DNA of 64,000 nucleotides from an uncultured Granulosicoccus sp. (GTDB lineage: Bacteria; Pseudomonadota; Gammaproteobacteria; Granulosicoccales; Granulosicoccaceae), in assembly GCA_947492525.1 (NCBI GenBank), contig CANLNQ010000016.1:1-64000 (forward strand), read 5' to 3'. Below the pieces are notes generated by a model. It searched no databases. It saw only the letters and a list, made by a program, of their open reading frames with translations, and was not told the DNA's origin. Position 1 is the first letter of the stretch. Each line of letters begins with the position of its first letter. The position numbers and the translations under genes are program-made. Below are positions 61,479-64,000 of this stretch, one piece after another.

Positions 61479-61549
61479 TGTACTGTTTCATGCAAACCGC
61501 TCCCGAAGGGCGACTCGCTGAATGAACGTTTGGTATGAAACTGTACACT
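61468..61549. repeat. two interleaved inverted repeats at the end of kdsB
   Basis: Arm A AGTCGCCCT (61468-61476) pairs with AGGGCGACT (61507-61515). Arm B AGTGTACTGTTTCAT (61477-61491) pairs with ATGAAACTGTACACT (61535-61549) at 14 of 15 positions, and can be extended by CAAAC (61493-61497) with GTTTG (61528-61532) through a one-base bulge. The order A-B-A'-B' allows either a pseudoknot or two competing folds. Confidence 0.75.
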
Positions 61550-61801
61550 GGAACCTGGCCGATTCCGCCCTTCGAGCAATGCTGACTGACAGGGGCTGTA
61601 GCGGAGCGGTGTGGGCACGGCGCATTGAAGCCGGAACCGGATGCAGATCACAGGCAGTCAGAGAGGCAACTCCCAGAACCGGCAAGTAACTGGCAAATAA
61701 CGTGACCTGAGCGAATACCTGCCTCAGGAGCCGGATTGTCTCTGCCGTTAGCCATCCCAAGCGCTGCTGCGCAAATGATCAGGCTACGCCAGAAGGCTAA
61801 A
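61550..61801. other. intergenic region before the receiver module
   Basis: With the inverted repeats, 323 bp separate kdsB from the first receiver gene. A small CCTGAG/CTCAGG hairpin lies at 61706-61728 and GGCAA recurs three times around 61668-61697. No gene and no clear promoter hexamers were found. An open frame upstream of the first receiver reaches back to 61736 but lacks the receiver start. Confidence 0.45.
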
Positions 61802-62167
61802 ATGACACAGACTATCCTGCTCGTCGAAGACGACAAGAAAATCACCATGGCACTCTCACTGCGTTTGCAGGCAATGGGGTACAAGGTGGATTCGGCTGCC
61901 GACGCCGTCTATGCAATGAAGGCCGCGGTGCGATCACAACCGGAAGTCATCCTGCTGGATATCAATCTGCCAGGCGGCAACGGCTTCGTCGTCGCCGACC
62001 GCTTGCGCGCATCAGTGAATCTGGGTGTCACACCCATCATATTCATCACGGCCAGCAAGGACCCGGAAATGCGTCGGCGGGCAGCCAGTTACGGTGAGAG
62101 TGCCTATCTTGAAAAGCCCTTCCAGGCCGCTCAGTTGGTAGAGGCCATCGACAGGTTTACCCACTGA
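61802..62167 (+). CDS. stand-alone response-regulator receiver protein 1
   Basis: 121 residues from the ATG at 61802, with GAAGG five bases upstream. A complete receiver domain and nothing else: acidic pair in LLVEDDKK, phospho-acceptor Asp53 (ILLDINLPGGNG), Thr83, and Lys105 in EKPFQAA. No output domain, so it should act as a shuttle (CheY-like) or by docking. It ends directly against the next start codon. Close relative of the receiver at 62570-62962, with key residues at identical positions. Confidence 0.92.
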   Translation: MTQTILLVEDDKKITMALSLRLQAMGYKVDSAADAVYAMKAAVRSQPEVILLDINLPGGNGFVVADRLRASVNLGVTPIIFITASKDPEMRRRAASYGESAYLEKPFQAAQLVEAIDRFTH

Positions 62168-62506
62168 ATGAACTCGTTGATGAATTCAGAGGAAAACGCG
62201 ATTCTGCTGCATGATATCCGTGCTGCGATGCTCAATCATGCCGGGCTGCACCGGGAAGTGCAGGAATCGCTGTTGCAGTTGACTGATGTCCTGCAAAGCC
62301 TGCTGCCAGGGGAGGCTGATGAGAATGAATCGGGCGATCGGGAGGCACTGAAAAACAAGGTCAACGAGATTCTGGTCGAAGACGTCGAGCAATGCATGCC
62401 GATGCTGCAACTGTCATCCAATAAGCTGTCTGAGCTGCTGTCGACCATGGTCCATGTTGTCGTTCAGACGAAGAGCGGTGTGGATGTCGACAACAGCCGG
62501 GACTGA
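62168..62506 (+). CDS. small helical protein with an HDxR motif between two receivers
   Basis: 112 residues, starting at the base after the preceding stop; an ATG at 62180 is the alternative. Predicted as two long helices separated by an acidic linker (about 48-65). Helix 1 reads ILLHDIRAAMLNHAGLHREVQESLLQLTDVLQ, with His15-Asp16 in the position of the phospho-His in HisKA-type kinase dimerisation domains; helix 2 (EDVEQCMPMLQLSSNKLSELLSTMVHVV) resembles the second DHp helix. There is no ATPase domain. It could be a phosphotransfer protein or an anti-sigma-like partner; no exact family is recognised. Confidence 0.75.
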   Translation: MNSLMNSEENAILLHDIRAAMLNHAGLHREVQESLLQLTDVLQSLLPGEADENESGDREALKNKVNEILVEDVEQCMPMLQLSSNKLSELLSTMVHVVVQTKSGVDVDNSRD

Positions 62507-62569
62507 ACCGAAGGCAAGCCTGTTGCGGGCTGATGTTGCTACTTCAAGAACATTCACCAGAGAACACAG

Positions 62570-62962
62570 ATGGGAAAGCGAATACTGCTTGTAGAAGATG
62601 ACAAGTATATTGCTCTGGCGTTGAAGATCCGACTGCAGGCCGAGGGGTATCAGGTTGCAGTCGTCAACGACAAGGCGGCAGCCTTCCGCGAGGCCGGGCA
62701 GCAATTGCCGGACATCGCCCTGATCGATTTCAATCTGCCGGATGGAACCGGTTTTGAAGTCATGGGAGAATTCACCAGCAATACACGAACCGCCTCCGTC
62801 ATGAACATCATCATGACGGCGAGCAAGCAGCCCGGGCTGCGCAACAAGGCCATGAGCGCCGGTGCCATCGATTATTTCGAAAAGCCGTTCAAGTCAGCAG
62901 ATCTGATCGCCTGCATTCAATCCCTGGCACCGGATGCAGCAGTTGACGGGATGGCCAGCTGA
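62570..62962 (+). CDS. stand-alone response-regulator receiver protein 2
   Basis: 130 residues, single receiver domain: LLVEDDKY, phospho-acceptor Asp53 (LIDFNLPDGTG), Thr83 (MTASKQPG) and Lys105 in EKPFKSA. A short polar tail (PDAAVDGMAS) follows. Paralogue of receiver 1, but with a diverged middle. The gap to the preceding gene is 63 bp, and no further gene follows on this strand before roxA, so the three genes form a compact unit. Confidence 0.92.
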   Translation: MGKRILLVEDDKYIALALKIRLQAEGYQVAVVNDKAAAFREAGQQLPDIALIDFNLPDGTGFEVMGEFTSNTRTASVMNIIMTASKQPGLRNKAMSAGAIDYFEKPFKSADLIACIQSLAPDAAVDGMAS

Positions 62963-63006
62963 ATCCGCCCGTGGCAGGGACCCGGTATCCGGTCGAGGCG
63001 TCGCGA

Positions 63007-64000
63007 TCAGTCGTCGGCGTCGACCATCACCAGTGACCCTGCCAGAACAAGGCGTCTGATTACCTCGGCATCCTGTTCATCGCGAGCATCCCGGTCCGCA
63101 TCGATCGACTCTCCGGCTGTGGACAATTGCATGGCCAGTGCCTGACTGCAGGTATATTCCTCACCATCGATGTACAGCATGACTGAAGCAGCTTCGATCC
63201 TGCTTGATCGGCGCCATGCGACCCGACTGAACGGTGAGAGAATCCAGAGTTCGCAGTCGCCTGCCTCTGTCGCTGCATCGATGCTGTCGGGCGCAGCTGC
63301 CACGTTCGTGGATTCGGTCAGAAATCGCCCCGTCAGGCCTGCCAGAAATTCGCTGTCCTGTTCGGCCGCCTCTTTCCATATTCGGGCGAAACGGGCCAAT
63401 GCCACACTGTCCAGTTCACCGGGTCGGGCGGGTTTCTCGATGGCGTCGGTATAGCGCTGTGCGGGCAGATGTTCGGCAATCATCTCCGCGATTCGCATCA
63501 CGTAGTCGGCGTGGGTGGGGGCTCTGAATCCGATCGACCATGTCGTGCAGGGATCGGCGCAGGCCACACCATGATGCGGTACGCCGGGTGGCAGGTACAG
63601 CAGGTCTCCCGCTTGCAGTTCCCAGGTGTCGCTCGGGTTGAACTCGGCCAGAATGCGCAGCTCGGAATCCGGTAGCAAGGCCGTCGAACGGCCAGCGTGC
63701 TCGTCAATGGACCACCGCCGCGCACCACTGGCTTGCAGCAGAAACACATCGTACTCATCGATATGAGCGCCGACTGATGCGCCGACGGGCGCATAGCTGA
63801 CCATCAGATCATCAATGCGCCAGCGTGGCAGAAAAGCGAACGGTTGCAGATAGCCGAGAAGCTCTGGCAGGTGCTTCTCGACGTCGGTGACCAGTAGCGA
63901 CCAGTCATTGCCAGTCAGGGTCTCGAAGCGTTCTGCATCGAACGGTCCGTGTTCCAGATGGTAGGCACCGTTGCTATCGCAGGTGATCAGGCGTGGTGTG
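63007..64000 (-). CDS. roxA: 50S ribosomal protein L16 arginine hydroxylase RoxA (YcfD), partial at right edge
   Basis: 331 codons are visible, with the N-terminus beyond the window; translated to the edge the frame reads on into TPRLITCDSNGAYHLEHGPF and FETLTGNDWSLLV. A JmjC-type cupin oxygenase: iron ligands His and Asp in GAHIDEYDVF, distal His in GVPHHGVA, a jellyroll from LPRWRIDDLMVSYAP, and a C-terminal winged-helix-like region (from ARFARIWKEAAEQDSEFLAGLTGRFL). It hydroxylates Arg81 of ribosomal protein L16 in E. coli. Convergent with the receiver module. Confidence 0.92.
   Translation of the reverse strand, partial: TPRLITCDSNGAYHLEHGPFDAERFETLTGNDWSLLVTDVEKHLPELLGYLQPFAFLPRWRIDDLMVSYAPVGASVGAHIDEYDVFLLQASGARRWSIDEHAGRSTALLPDSELRILAEFNPSDTWELQAGDLLYLPPGVPHHGVACADPCTTWSIGFRAPTHADYVMRIAEMIAEHLPAQRYTDAIEKPARPGELDSVALARFARIWKEAAEQDSEFLAGLTGRFLTESTNVAAAPDSIDAATEAGDCELWILSPFSRVAWRRSSRIEAASVMLYIDGEEYTCSQALAMQLSTAGESIDADRDARDEQDAEVIRRLVLAGSLVMVDADD

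Overview
The window is a dense, mostly housekeeping stretch of a chromosome, GC-rich by eye, with short intergenic gaps and many stop/start overlaps. The gene set points to a Gram-negative gammaproteobacterium: pepA-holC-valS, lptF-lptG, a LolCD-type system, comEC-exbB-exbD-msbA-lpxK-kdsB, CsiV beside mfd, bpt, sbcB, a proteobacterial gshA and an L16 oxygenase of the RoxA/YcfD type. The species cannot be fixed from sequence alone; an uncommon, environmental (perhaps marine) gammaproteobacterium is my inference. I saw no rRNA, tRNA, CRISPR array, insertion sequence or prophage.

Layout. 1-3.2 kb: a 12-bp tandem array at the left edge, an ABC-F ATPase, a predicted outer-membrane barrel and a DUF2970 protein. 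3.4-8.3 kb (minus): pepA-holC-valS. 8.4-11.2 kb: lptF-lptG (LPS export permease) and a convergent RDD membrane protein. 11.2-14.4 kb: an AT-rich gap, a Lys/Ala-repeat histone H1-like gene, a first moeA and xerD. 14.5-18.8 kb: dsbC, a DUF3187 protein and lon. 19-23.4 kb: rep helicase, a HisN-like phosphatase and a membrane adenylate cyclase. 23.4-31.2 kb: bpt, an orphan membrane protein, sbcB, a DUF2058 protein, an alpha/beta hydrolase, gshA, mobA and a second moeA. 31.3-36.3 kb: a cytochrome P450, a tandem-receiver/PAS/degenerate-GGDEF protein and a large lipoprotein. 36.4-40.9 kb: a vWA/MoxR/HIT group, a cobalamin adenosyltransferase and a lytic transglycosylase. 41-43.7 kb: an ABC-2 exporter and a methyltransferase. 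43.8-46.9 kb (minus): a PepSY protein with a PhoP/PhoQ-like pair, and a glycine-zipper protein. 47-51.3 kb: csiV and mfd. 51.5-61.5 kb: lolC-lolD, DUF2062, comEC, exbB-exbD, msbA, lpxK, kdsB. 61.5-64 kb: two stand-alone receivers flanking a small helical protein, then roxA cut by the right edge.

Themes. Envelope biogenesis dominates: lipid A/KDO (lpxK, kdsB, msbA), LPS transport (lptFG), lipoprotein sorting (lolCD), peptidoglycan (lytic transglycosylase, csiV) and periplasmic folding (dsbC). Molybdenum cofactor synthesis is represented by mobA and two divergent moeA copies. Signalling is unusually varied: a class III adenylate cyclase, a perfect CRP-type palindrome in front of the P450, a PhoPQ-like pair, a degenerate GGDEF protein and the receiver/helical/receiver module at 61.8-63.0 kb. 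That module is the best candidate here for an undescribed system, because the middle protein looks like an isolated dimerisation/histidine-phosphotransfer domain. Several structural signals also stand out: interleaved inverted repeats after kdsB, a hairpin covering the ribosome binding site of the lytic transglycosylase, and a sigma-32-like promoter in front of lon.
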